Of a stretch of DNA of 64,000 bases, positions 22,130 through 33,059 are shown piece by piece (the stretch's first letter is position 1; each line of letters starts with the position of its first letter). A program made the translations under genes and the position numbers. The stretch spans positions 46,281,004 to 46,345,003 of the forward strand of contig NC_133547.1 in the NCBI RefSeq assembly GCF_048773025.1, read 5' to 3'. This DNA is from Camelus bactrianus. Lineage: Eukaryota; Chordata; Mammalia; Artiodactyla; Camelidae. Below the pieces are notes generated by a model. The model was not told where the DNA came from. It was given only the letters and a program-made list of their open reading frames with translations, and did no database searches.

Positions 22130-24220
22130 CAGAAGGTGCTATGAAGGTAAGAGATTCTTTTCTATTTTCTGGACATTAGGTATTTCCCTCATATCTGAGG
22201 TCTACCAGTTTTAAATCTCTAATACCTTACCAAATTCTGCACTTCTGTCTAATATCGCGTAGATACAATCCAGGCTGCAACTTCAGTCTTCAGCAGCAGG
22301 AACTACTCTTTAATGAATGATGTACTCCAGACTGAAAATTCCTCAATTGAAATGCATGAGATTAAGTACAGCCAGTTGTTTTTCCAACTTGTCAAATCTT
22401 TAGGTATACAGTTCTCTATATTTACCCAAGATGAAGGCTATGATGCAGCTGTATAAAATATGTGTGCAGTAGACAAAGACCGAAAGGGCATGTACAGATG
22501 AGAATCATTATTAGGGTGGTGGATTTAGGAGTCAATTTTTTCTCTGTAAAATTAAAAATCTGTAATTTTTAGAGTATGTACATACTTGAGTTCTTTAGCA
22601 TATCAGTTAGGGAAAACTAATGGTCCCCATTTTGAATCTTAATAGATTCTTAGCTAATTTAACCCACTAGTTGCATGGCCATTTTCCCTCTGTCTTTCCA
22701 ACTCCCTTCCCCTCTCCTCTCAGCAACATGCATAGTACTCTGCCAGAATCACTGGATTGAAGCGCAGCATCATGCCACATTGACCTGGAAAGACTTGTTC
22801 CTCTGTTTCTTAACTCTCTCGCTCCTCTGTCGTGAATCAGGCCTAATGAATTCTTGGTTTTCCCCTCCTGAGGCAAATTACTTTGTTCAGAAGAGGTCAG
22901 TCTTGTATTTCCACCATGCTTCAAAGGGGTGGTTCTTGGATCAAAAATTAAAATGAAACTGGAATCAGGAAGATTAGTTTAGAGGCACCTCGAGAGAAGA
23001 TGATGAGTTAGGCAGGAACAATAAGGATGAAGAGGAGAAGATAGATTATAGAGGCATTTTGACAGTGTAATTGACAAGAATTGATGACTAATTAATTAGG
23101 ACTTAGGGGTCAAAGATGTCCTCTAGCTTGGATAACTTAAACAGATAGAACAACTCACAAAAATGAGTTTGTTTTGGGTATGTTTAGAATGAGGTAACTT
23201 CAGATGGAGGTGCCTGGTCAGTAGTTGGGAACATGTCTGAATCAGGAGAGGGTGATGAAAGCTGGAGATTAAAAATTTGAGAATTTTCAGGGGTTTTTTT
23301 TGTTTTTTTTGTTTTTGCTAACTACCAAAAAATATATGTGATCTTTCAGTTAAAGTGACCCGCTTCCTTTGTTGTAAATCACAGCTGCTCCGTAATCCAT
23401 GTTTGAGACATTTGTACTATTTTCATGTTGTTAATGATAGGATTTTGGACCATCATTTGCCCAGGGAGCAACTGAGTACCTGAAGCAGAGAGGAAAGCCA
23501 GAGGGAAAGACTTGATCATTTAGCCAACTCAGAAGCTGTCTGTGCTGTGGGAATAAGAGACTGTGGGTGGTCTTCAAATTGCAAAAGAGAACTTAGAGAT
23601 CCACTATCGTGGCCCTTTCTGGCTGTGAAACAAAAAAATCCTCTGGAGTTAATAAATCACAACTTGGGTCCTAATGCAAATCTGAGCAGAGTCCTGCAGG
23701 CCTCTTCTTTGGACGCCTGGCAGGGGGCTGGCCCAGTGTGGCCATACCCACGTGGAAGCTCTTAAAGAAAGTTGGTCACCCTTTGTGCTGCCATTTCACC
23801 TGATCAGTAGTAGTCCAGTGACATTTGTATTAGTGAGGATTGCCGGACCCTCCCTGTGGTGGCTGGTGGGTAGGTAGTATGATTGTTCCTTTTCCTTGAC
23901 TGAGTGAGGTGCCCATCTGGAGGGCCCTGGAATCCCCTGGGAGAACGACCTAGTACAAGCACCTGAGCTTTGGGGAATCCTCTTTCTAGCAAGGCCATTT
24001 TCCCAGTTGGGAAAACTTCCTACTCTTTCTTTTCCTACAAACAGAGAGTAGAGTAGTAGTGCAGGGAAGGGTCACTCTCTACTGTGATGGGAGGGGGGAC
24101 CACTCTGCTTGAACACTTGACCCTAATGAGTCCTGTGCAGCTATGCCCAGCCTAAGCATACCACTCTATTAAGAGCTCAGATGGCTCTCCTCCTTCAAAT
24201 CTGCTTAGTTTTTTTTCCCC
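22130..24220. other. Intergenic stretch, nothing recognised
   Basis: Mixed composition with a T-rich run near 23,290-23,320. The short open frames do not resemble any protein family I know. Confidence 0.55.
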
Positions 24221-24230
24221 CAAATAAGCC

Positions 24231-25407
24231 CTCTTTTTAAAAAATTTTTTAAAAATTTTAATAAAATTTTTAGAGGTTACTTTCCACTTACAGTTAATAC
24301 AAAATATGGGCTGTGTTCCCTGTGTTGTATAATACATCCCTGAACCCACCTTATAACCAGTAGTTTGTATCTCTCATTCCCTCACTCTTGTATAGTCCCT
24401 TCCCCTCCCCTCACCACTGGTAACCACTAGTTCGTTCTCTATATCTGTGTCTGTTTCTTTTTTATTATATTCACTAGTTTGTTGTATTTTTTTAGATCCC
24501 ACATGTAAATGATATCATACACTATTTGTCTTTCTCTGACTTATTTCACTTAGCATAATGCCCTCCATATCCATTCATATTTCTGCAAATGGCAAAATTC
24601 TGTTTTTTTATGGTGAGTAGTATTCACACCACATCTTCTTTATTCATTCATCAGTTGATAGACACTTAGGTTGGTAAATAATGCTGCTCTGACCATTGGG
24701 GTGCATGTATCTTTTTGAATTAGTGTTTTTGGTTTTTTTGGGTATAAACCCTGGAGTGGAATTGCTGGGTCATATGGTAGTTCTGTTTTTAGTTTTTTTT
24801 GAGAAACCTCCATACTGTTTTCTACAGTGGCTTTACCAATTTACATTTCCATCAACAGTGTACAAGATTTCCCTTTTCTCCATATCCTCGCCAGCATATG
24901 TTGCTTGTGTTCTTTTTGATGATAGCCATTCTGACAGGTGTGAGGTGATAACTCATTGTGGTTTTGATTTGCATTTCCCTGATGATTAGTGATGTTGAAC
25001 ATCCTTTCACGTGCCTGTTGGCCACCTGCATTTCTTCTTTGGAAAAAATGCCTGTTCAGTTCTTCTGCCACGTGGGTTGTTTTGTTGATGTTGAGTTTTA
25101 TGAGCTGTTTATATATGTTGGATATTAATCTCTCATCACTCACATCATTTACAAATATTTTCTCCCATTCAGTAGGTTGTCTTCATTTGTCAGTGGTCTC
25201 CTTTGATGTGCCAAAAGTTTTAAGTTTAATTAGGTCCCATTTGTTTATTTTTGCTTTTATTTACTTCACTTTAGGAGTTGGATCCAAAAAGATATTGCTG
25301 CGATTTATGTCAGGGTGTTCTGCCTGTTTTCCTCTAGGAGTTTTATAAGTATCCAGTCTTACATTTAGGTCTTTAATCCATTTTGGGTTTATTTTTGTAT
25401 ATGGTGT
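24231..25407 (-). mobile_element. 5'-truncated L1 (ORF2 C-terminal part and 3' UTR)
   Basis: Antisense L1. The minus strand encodes the ORF2 C-terminus, e.g. SDERLISNIYKQLIKLNINK and [20 protein letters not shown]. The 3' UTR follows down to an A-rich end near 24,235. Matching CAAATAAGCC at 24,221-24,230 and 25,408-25,417 are the target-site duplications, giving an insertion of about 1.18 kb. Frame breaks make it inactive. Confidence 0.93.
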
Positions 25408-26052
25408 CAAATAAGCCTCCTTTACATTATGTAGCACTAGGGTTAGTGTCCCTTTTGCATGACTATTTTGTTCGTGTCCTTTTGCATGACTTTGGCCAAC
25501 ATAGAGATGTTTTCACTCTTTGAGGACTGCGAAAAGGATTTTAGTGAGAAGGACAGAAAAGAGAAAAGCTATTTTCTATTCTGAGAGCCTCAGGACAGAA
25601 AAGATTGTAATCTACCTCTAGCCCAAAGGTGGCCTTAGTACCCGGCAATTTAGTTTAGTCTCATGGAGTCAAACTGGTCCTGTCACTCAGTTCTCCTCGT
25701 TTGAAGATTGGACCCACACTGGTTTTATTTTTCATCTTTTCATGCTCTGTGGTCTTTTATAACATTTAAAATAGTAACCTGTGGTTTGAGGAGGCCATTA
25801 GCCAATTCAGTTCCTTCACCTGCTGAGCCATTGTGCTCAAGTCTTGAAGTGTCCTCTGACCTGGTTTGAATCAGCAGCTCTTTGGACAAGGCTCTCTATT
25901 GTATCCCAGCTGTTCAAACATTAAACATCTATTCTTGGTTGAATATGGAGGGAAAAAAGCTAAGTTGGTCATCTTTCCTGTGATGGCTGCCTTGATATTC
26001 ATTTGCCCTGCCCAATACATTTAATAGCTAATTTTTATTAGTTCCTTCTTTT

Positions 26053-26425
26053 ATGCCAGTGTTATGGACTGAACTGTGTCCCTCACAAATTCATATGTGG
26101 AAGTTCCCACCCCCAGTACCTCAGAATGTGACTGTATTTGGAGATAGGGCCTCTAAAGAGATAATTAAGGTGAAATGGAATAATACTGCTGGACGCTTGT
26201 CCAATATTACAGGTTTTCTTGTAAGAAGAGGAAGAGACACCAGGGATGCAAGTGCACAGAGAAAAGGGCGTGTGAGGACACACTGCAAAGGTGGCCATCT
26301 GCAAGCCCAGGAGAGAGGCCTTAGAAGGAACCAAAGCTGCTGACACTTTGCTCTTGGATTTCTAGCACCCAGAACTGTGAGAAAATTTCTATTGTTTGAG
26401 CCAGCCACAGCCAGGCAGTGTAATA
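26053..26425 (+). mobile_element. Solo LTR fossil, MaLR (MLT1-like)
   Basis: Begins near GTTATGGACTGAACTGTGTC, passes TGACTGTATTTGGAGATAGG, and ends near the GAACTGTGAGAAAATTTC block. This is the order seen in mammalian MaLR LTRs. No internal region adjoins it, so it is a solo LTR. It is an old, degraded eutherian-age fossil. Subfamily uncertain. Confidence 0.65.
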
Positions 26426-26989
26426 ACTGTTTTTTATGAATTATCTCTTTAATAGTCACAGTTACCAAATGAGGCAGGCACTACTGAGACAGGGACTCCC
26501 AACATAATTTTGCTCACAGTAGGAATGCATTCGGAGTAGGCTCAGGCCTGACCCTGAAAGTAAGTAGGTGGAATGCTCTGGCTCGTAAATGGCTGAGGTG
26601 GGGAGAGGGTTTAAATGGAACCAAGCACTTTCCTGACACGTGCATCTCTCTCCTGGTTGTGTCTAACCATGTGTACTCCTTGTTCCTTACATTACGGGGG
26701 AGTGGTAAGCCCTAATGTACCAGGGCAAGCCTTTACAAGGGTTTACACGCTGAACTGATAAGTCCCTTCTGATCACTCACTATTCACTTCTAATTTTTTC
26801 CTCTATTTTGGTCTCTTTCTTACTCATCTCCAGGGACTAGCCAGGTAAATATATTTCCAAATAACTATTCTTTTTCCTTTCCTATACATATTACTGGTTA
26901 AAATGTAGGTCTCAAAGGTTATCAAAGTTCAGAAACAGATACAAGTACATATATAACAACATGCAATATAGTAAAATACTTTAAAAAGT

Positions 26990-27268
26990 TACTGGGGGTG
27001 ACGATAAGTTAATTAATAAATAGTATTGGAGAATCACTTGAAAAAAGTTAACTCCCTTCCCTCAGATTATACTAAATTAATTTCAGGTGGAATAAAGGTT
27101 TAAGTGTTAAAAAAGAAACATGAAAGTATTAAAATATGAGAAGATGGACATTTTTATATAATCTAGGGGTATAGAAATCACGTCGAAACATGTAAACATA
27201 AGTACTAAAAGAAGAAATAAGCGGAAAAATTGATAGACTTGATTATATAAAAGCAACGTGGTTGGTCA
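26990..27268 (+). mobile_element. Old L1 ORF2 fragment
   Basis: Sense L1 text of the ORF2 C-terminal region: TCAGGTGGAATAAAGG, ATATAATCTAGGGGTA and ATTATATAAAAGCAACG. Short and diverged. Confidence 0.6.
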
Positions 27269-27804
27269 TGGCAGAGTGGACAGGACCATCTGCGGTCCAG
27301 TGCTCAACATCTGTAGATTCAAGGAAGAATTTATAATAATTAAACCTATTCTTTCCAGGTGTGTTTGAGGTCAGTTAACATAGAACATATAAACTGGTCT
27401 CAGGAGACATTTTCGATCATCTGGTAAAGACTTCACCTCAGCAGATTACAACCATCTTCTGAAGTCTTGGAGATAGTCCCCAAGGAACTGTTGGGAACAC
27501 AGCAGTGTGGTGTTCTTAGAGTAAGTTGGGAAGAGGCTTGCAGTTTCACTGCCAGGCCCTTTGTGAGTCAGGGGAGGGCGGTGGTGGAAAATGCCCAGTG
27601 GTAATGGAGAATGCATTGCAGTCCCCGCAGGGAGGGGCTGATCTTCCCTGCAGATGGCTGCAGGGCTTTGTGAGCAATGCAGCCAAGAGCTCGTGACGAA
27701 TCCTCATAGTTTAATACATATAAGAACATGATAGCCAATATTTATATGATGTTTTAAACTTTTTATGGCACTTTTACACATGTCCATACTTTTTCAGGGG
27801 TAGT

Positions 27805-28015
27805 ATGGGTTGTGATGGGAGATTTGAGTTTGAATGCTTTTTCAACCTGTTGGCTGTATGATCTTTGGTGAGTTGCTTAACCTCTCAGGACCTGTTTTCT
27901 CCTCTGTAAAATGATGGTGATGGTGCTAGCGTCAAGGTGATACCTACCTTATAAAGTAAGGACTGACTGAGAAATACCTAGTATGATGTTTGATGTTTAA
28001 GATGTAGGAGGCACT
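27805..28015 (+). mobile_element. MIR SINE fossil
   Basis: MIR order preserved: a TTTGAGTTTGAATGC region, GTGAGTTGCTTAACCTCTCA, CTGTAAAATGATGGTGATGG and ATACCTACCTTATAAAGTA. Confidence 0.85.
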
Positions 28016-28124
28016 CGATTTCCGTTCCTTCTCTAAGGGGTGATTGTGTCAGTGGACCTCCAATTTCCACAACAGTTACATGTTCATACAGGTAATGGAC
28101 TCTCTTCAGATATGTCTCGTGTAA

Positions 28125-28212
28125 CACGGTGATTCTTAACACCAGCCGTGGGGGTGGAGGTGGTGATGCCTCTGTTAAAAGGCACCCCTCCACCCTCCCT
28201 GAGAATCACTGG
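28125..28212. mobile_element. Possible short DNA-transposon fossil
   Basis: GGTGATTCTTAAC and GAGAATCACTGG form rough inverted ends around about 60 bp. Weak evidence. Confidence 0.3.
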
Positions 28213-28229
28213 TCTGTACTTTGATACCC

Positions 28230-31200
28230 GAAGGATCTCCCACTAGTTTGATATTTTTGTTTGATATTTTCACTCACAGTTTTATTTCAGTGAAGTGAGG
28301 ATTTGCCTCCCTGGGAAGATAATACATTAAGCTAATGAAGAAGGTAGTAGTCAGTACATTACCTTCTCCTGTGTAGCTAGTTACCAGGGAGCTTTGTGTG
28401 TGTGGTGAGGGTCAGGGGAGGTGGTGTATGTGGGGGAGTTTTGATGGGAAGACAGAGTACTCAGGGCCCAGAGGAGAGCCGATTGAGCTGTATGGAAGAA
28501 AATGAATAAAAGGGAAGGTGAGAGGAACTGAAGACGATTGCCATTTTTCTCAATAGGTCCTCAGCAGACTGTGAGCCTCATTTGGCTTCTCATGGGGCAG
28601 CTACTGCCTCTCAATAGAAACTGCTCCCTTTATGCTGTAAATCTGTCACATTTCCAGTCTCACCTACCCTAGGTGTGAGACCTGACCCACTGCTTGAGTC
28701 ATACGGTTATCTGAGCCAACTCATATTAAGTACCATAAGGTCCTGGAATTTTATCTGTCAAAACCTAATAGTTCTCCCTATAATGATACATAAATGGCTG
28801 CAAATAAATCTTGGTAGCTGCAAATATAGAAGACAAAGAGAAAAGACATAGTCTTGGTTTCCTATGAACTGCTCACAGGCTAGATTAACTGAGCATCACT
28901 TTTGGCTTATTCTAAAGAACAGATATAAGACTAAGGTATCCATAAAGTTCTTATTTGTATTGTTTAGAGTTTTGGGTAAGAGACTTTATAACTGAAAATG
29001 CTAAGGATACTTCTTAGGCCAGGCAGTTAGAGTTGAGCTGAAGAGAGAAGCTAAGCTGAAGGTCAGGTTATGACTTTGAGAAGACATAGGCTCCTGTAGT
29101 GATAACTGCAGACCCCCTTCTAAGCTGTGACTTAACTCCTTTGGCCCAGCAGACACTCAGAAAACAAGGCTTCCAGGAGTGTCTGCTTGATCCCTTTTAA
29201 GAGCAAACTTCCAAGGACTGCCTGGGCCTCCACCCTTATTTTGTCGTCGTCATGGTTCTTCATTGCTGAGTACTTGGACACTTTGAAAATGATGACAGAA
29301 TAAGGGTGGAAGTCTCTGAGTACTCAGCAGTGAAGAACAGTTGACAAAACAGTGTGTGCTTTTGTGTTAAATTGCATATATAGACTAAAGAAGAGAATAA
29401 AATCATGGTGCCTCGGACCATTCAGGGACAGCTTCATGGGGAAAGAAGAATTTTGGCTTGAAGGAGGTAGAATTCAAAGAAAGACAAGAGAGCATATCTA
29501 AAGTTCTGTTTTTGGTGACTGTTAATTTTTACTCATGGCTCCCATACTGAAACTCCTGGAGATGATTGCTGTGAACGAGGGAATAAGACACTGTTAGAAG
29601 GAACAAGACCTTCAGGTGAATAGTAAGATAGTCTGAATTAGAGCAGCCAGTCAGATGTATGGAGACTTCACCAGCTGGAGGGAGATTAGAAATGACAAAT
29701 TTCATTAATAGAACCAAAGCACACCACACATGCCACTGGGCAGAAGCCTTATTATGCAATAATGACACCCCTGCATCCCCCATCCCCCAATTTATGCACA
29801 GATTGGGTCACTTCGCACTTACAACGAGTCTGGGTACAGGTGGTGGCCAGTGCTGCTGCCTGAAGTTTGACTTGTTGAAATGTCTTAGCTTCTGGCATCA
29901 TCCAGATTTGAGCTTCCCCGATGATCGTGATGTACATCATATTCTGGTCCTTCTACTTCAGCTCATACAATGCATCTGTGCACACCACTGTGTGTTCCCG
30001 ACAAGGTCAGTGAGTTTACCTGGGGTGGGAGTGGTTATGCTTGCTTTCACCGTTTGCTTTCTCAGTGTGGTTCAGCATTATTCTCTTCCTGCAGAAGGCC
30101 TACTGGGAACAAGCTGGTAATGTAGCAGAGGTGTTGCAAAAGTCCCCTGGGAATTCGCCCTTTGGCAATTCAGTTTTCTATAGATTTTATTCCTCCACCA
30201 ACTACCATTGTGTTTTTGGCAAGTTATATTGCCTGAGGATGGCCAGTTACCGCCCCTTTACCCTGGGCCTTGAGGTCTTCACCTAAAAGGTGAAAGGACT
30301 AGGAAAGAGGATTCTGAGGTCCGCCTACCTCTAAGATTTGAGAATTTGGTAATTCCTGAGAAGTAAAAGTCAGACTTCTTGATCCCAGAGCAATGCATTT
30401 GTCCACCTATATTTATTCTCCCACATTTATCTGCCATGAGCCTACTGTCACCACTGATTTTCCCAGATGGAGACCTGGCAGGCTGGTAAAGCCTAGTGCA
30501 GTTTCCTTAAGAAACAAGACCCAGCCACCTTGCGCATGCTCACAGGCTCCCGTCATTCCCTCCCATTCGTTTATCCATTCATTCAACATTTATTGAAGGC
30601 CTGTTGTGTGCTAGGTACTAATCTTTAGATCCTGATCTATGGCTTTTTATCCATCTTCCCTTTCCTACACCTTCTCTGAAAACCAGACAGACAATAGCAT
30701 AGGGAATGTGTATTTCATTATTCTAGTGAACTCTAAAATGAAGTAGTCCAAGTGCCAGGGAGGCAGTGGTCAATATGTGAAAAGTCTGGGAAGGAGGCTG
30801 GAAACATTCTTTTTTTTAAAACATCATCGAAGTTTTGTTCCTCAGGGCCTCAGTTCAAAGTTTCATTGCCCCTGCTTGGAGAAGTCTATGGGTTTCAAGG
30901 AAGTTACATGTTATTATTGGCCTTACTCTGAATTTTGCCTAGGCGGGGTCCTGAAACCTAAGTTCAGAGTGAGATGGAACTCAGGCAGCTCTCTCACAGG
31001 ACTTGATTTGTAGAGTAGAAGGGAAAGGAACGTAGAAGCTCAGGCAGCTGAAGATAATCCCATCAGGAATTCTTGGTTGCCTGAAGCTGAGTCCTGGCTC
31101 TGTGCTGAGGCAGCCGCCCAAGAAACAGAGGCTAATGCCTGTTTTAGGAAGCAAACAGGTTTGTTTGCTCCCCTCTCTTCTAGATCCTTTTCTACTCTAC
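28230..31200. other. Intergenic stretch, largely unnamed
   Basis: No gene recognised. It contains the double inverted repeat at 29,229-29,338. An open frame at 29,659-30,120 (plus, 153 residues) shows no known domain. Confidence 0.5.
29229..29338. repeat. Two interleaved inverted repeats (A-B-A'-B')
   Basis: A (29,229-29,253, starting TCCACCCTTATT) is complementary to A' (29,289-29,310), apart from one mismatch and a 3-nt gap. B (29,255-29,273, GTTCTTCATTGCTGAGTAC) is complementary to B' (29,320-29,338) at 18 of 19 positions. The pairs interleave rather than nest. Confidence 0.85.
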
Positions 31201-31202
31201 AT

Positions 31203-31440
31203 CAGAGCTTCTTAATCTCAGCACGATTGACATTTTGGGCTGGATAATTCTTTCTTGTGGGCAGACTGCCTGTACGTTGTGGGGTGTTGAGCAGCATCCC
31301 TGGGTTCTTTTTATCCACTAGGTGCCAATAGCACCCCCACCCCTCCCCAAGCTGACAACATAATTGTCTCCAAAATTTCCAGATGTCCCCTGGGGTGGTG
31401 CAAAGTTACCCTGCTTGAGTCCCACTGCTCCAGATGCTGT
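31203..31440 (-). mobile_element. MER5A (hAT-Charlie) DNA transposon fossil
   Basis: Antisense MER5A text: ATTGACATTTTGGGCTGGAT, GAGCAGCATCCCTGGG, and AGATGTCCCCTGGGG near the other end. Confidence 0.85.
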
Positions 31441-31449
31441 TGAAAGCTG

Positions 31450-33050
31450 AGGTGATCACTGTCCATGCAGAAAAGAAAGTAGAAGCCTCAAACCTTGTGA
31501 TGGCATAATGCTCCGTGCAGTCAAGGATGAGCAGTCCTTTCCTGGACCATTCAAGGAGGAACATCATCTGAGAAGTAAAATGCCGTTAGTTTGTCTTTAA
31601 AAATTTAGAAAATCAGTGTCACCCAACTAATGTAAACATTTTTTATGTTAAAATCATTTTCCACATATCCTAAACATATGCCAGGTGGGAGGAGGGGCCA
31701 AGGCACTTTTGCATTGTAATGAAAAGTGAATCATTTGAGCCATCAGTAAAATGCAGCCACCTCTGAATTGTGAAGTGGCAGCTGATTAGCAGCTTCTTAC
31801 TGGATCCACCACAGTTTAATTTGTGGATTATAAAATGTGTGTATATTGCAATCAGAACTTTCTAGGAACTTCCTCAGAGCAACATTACAGCAATATAACT
31901 AAAGATTCAGAGACAAGAGAGATGTAATATCCCATTTTCTCACTCCCCCGACGGGGATGGGTATGGGGAGGTCCCTGAGATATGGGAATATACATGTCTC
32001 CACAAGCATTTTACTTAGTAGTCTTAATACACTTCTCTAGTTCAGAAGAACTGTTTTCCCAACTTTTAATATATGTTTTTGAAGATAAATTTATCTTGTT
32101 CATATTGAAGTCTTCTGTGGGTTGCTTTTGGCTGCTTCTTTCTTCTTGATCTTATTTTTTCACTCCAGACTTCTCAACATGAATTCATTTCCCCCCAGAA
32201 ATATAAAAGTAGGTCATATCTTGTGGTGAAATAGTTCTGCAGATTCCTGGGATTCTGAAAATAACAGAATAACAGCAATAAGATACCATTACAGCCATTC
32301 AGCAAACATTTATTGAGAATGGACAGTCTCCCTTCCACTGCATGAGTGTCTCTTGTTCAGAAATGGGCTTGTTTTTCTGTGTTTGATGATAGTCTATTGA
32401 GACCACATGGTATCATGGGTTGCTGGGTGAAAGAAAATGGCTTGAGTCTCCCCTTGAGATAGAGGACCATCCTCAGCAAACAGGAACTGAGAGAGGAGCT
32501 AGGGGCAGGCTCCTGGGTAGAAGCAAAAAGATCTCAGCCAGGGAATGTGTGTGACCTAAAGTGTCATGATCAGTTATTATGTATATTTCTAGTATGACCT
32601 ATTCATTTACTTTAAAAAATTAATTTAAGGTTATCCCTCTATAGTTCTAGAGAGAGAGAGATGGAGCTGCAGTTGACCAGGTAACAATATGTAACCATGT
32701 GTGTACTGCATGTGAACACCAACTGTTACATGTATGCCATGGATCATTAAAAAAAAAAGATTGCAAATTACTCTTCTAAGGGAATACAAGATAAAGACAA
32801 ATAAGGTACATTTTGTAGGTCAGATTATCTAGTTGCAGGATATTAAAAACTCATTTACAGTATTGTGGGAAACAAGGAAAGAAGGGCTTCTACTAATGAG
32901 ATCCTCAAGGGATAGTTCCTCAGAGAAATCTTCCTCCATTGACAACCATGGAGGTCAGAAGTGATGGAAACAGGCAGATTTCCTCACAAAGAATTCTGCT
33001 TTTGTGCACTGCACCATAGTAAGTGGAGAACAGGAGAAGGAATGAAAAGT
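31450..33050. other. Intergenic stretch, nothing recognised
   Basis: Contains a short (GA)n run near 32,651 and an A10 run near 32,749. No gene or clear repeat element seen. Confidence 0.5.
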
Positions 33051-33059
33051 AGAGCAACA

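Noticed and set aside
29659-30120. 153-residue open frame on the plus strand
   Set aside because: No recognisable domain, no neighbouring splice-compatible exon and low compositional bias; treated as chance.
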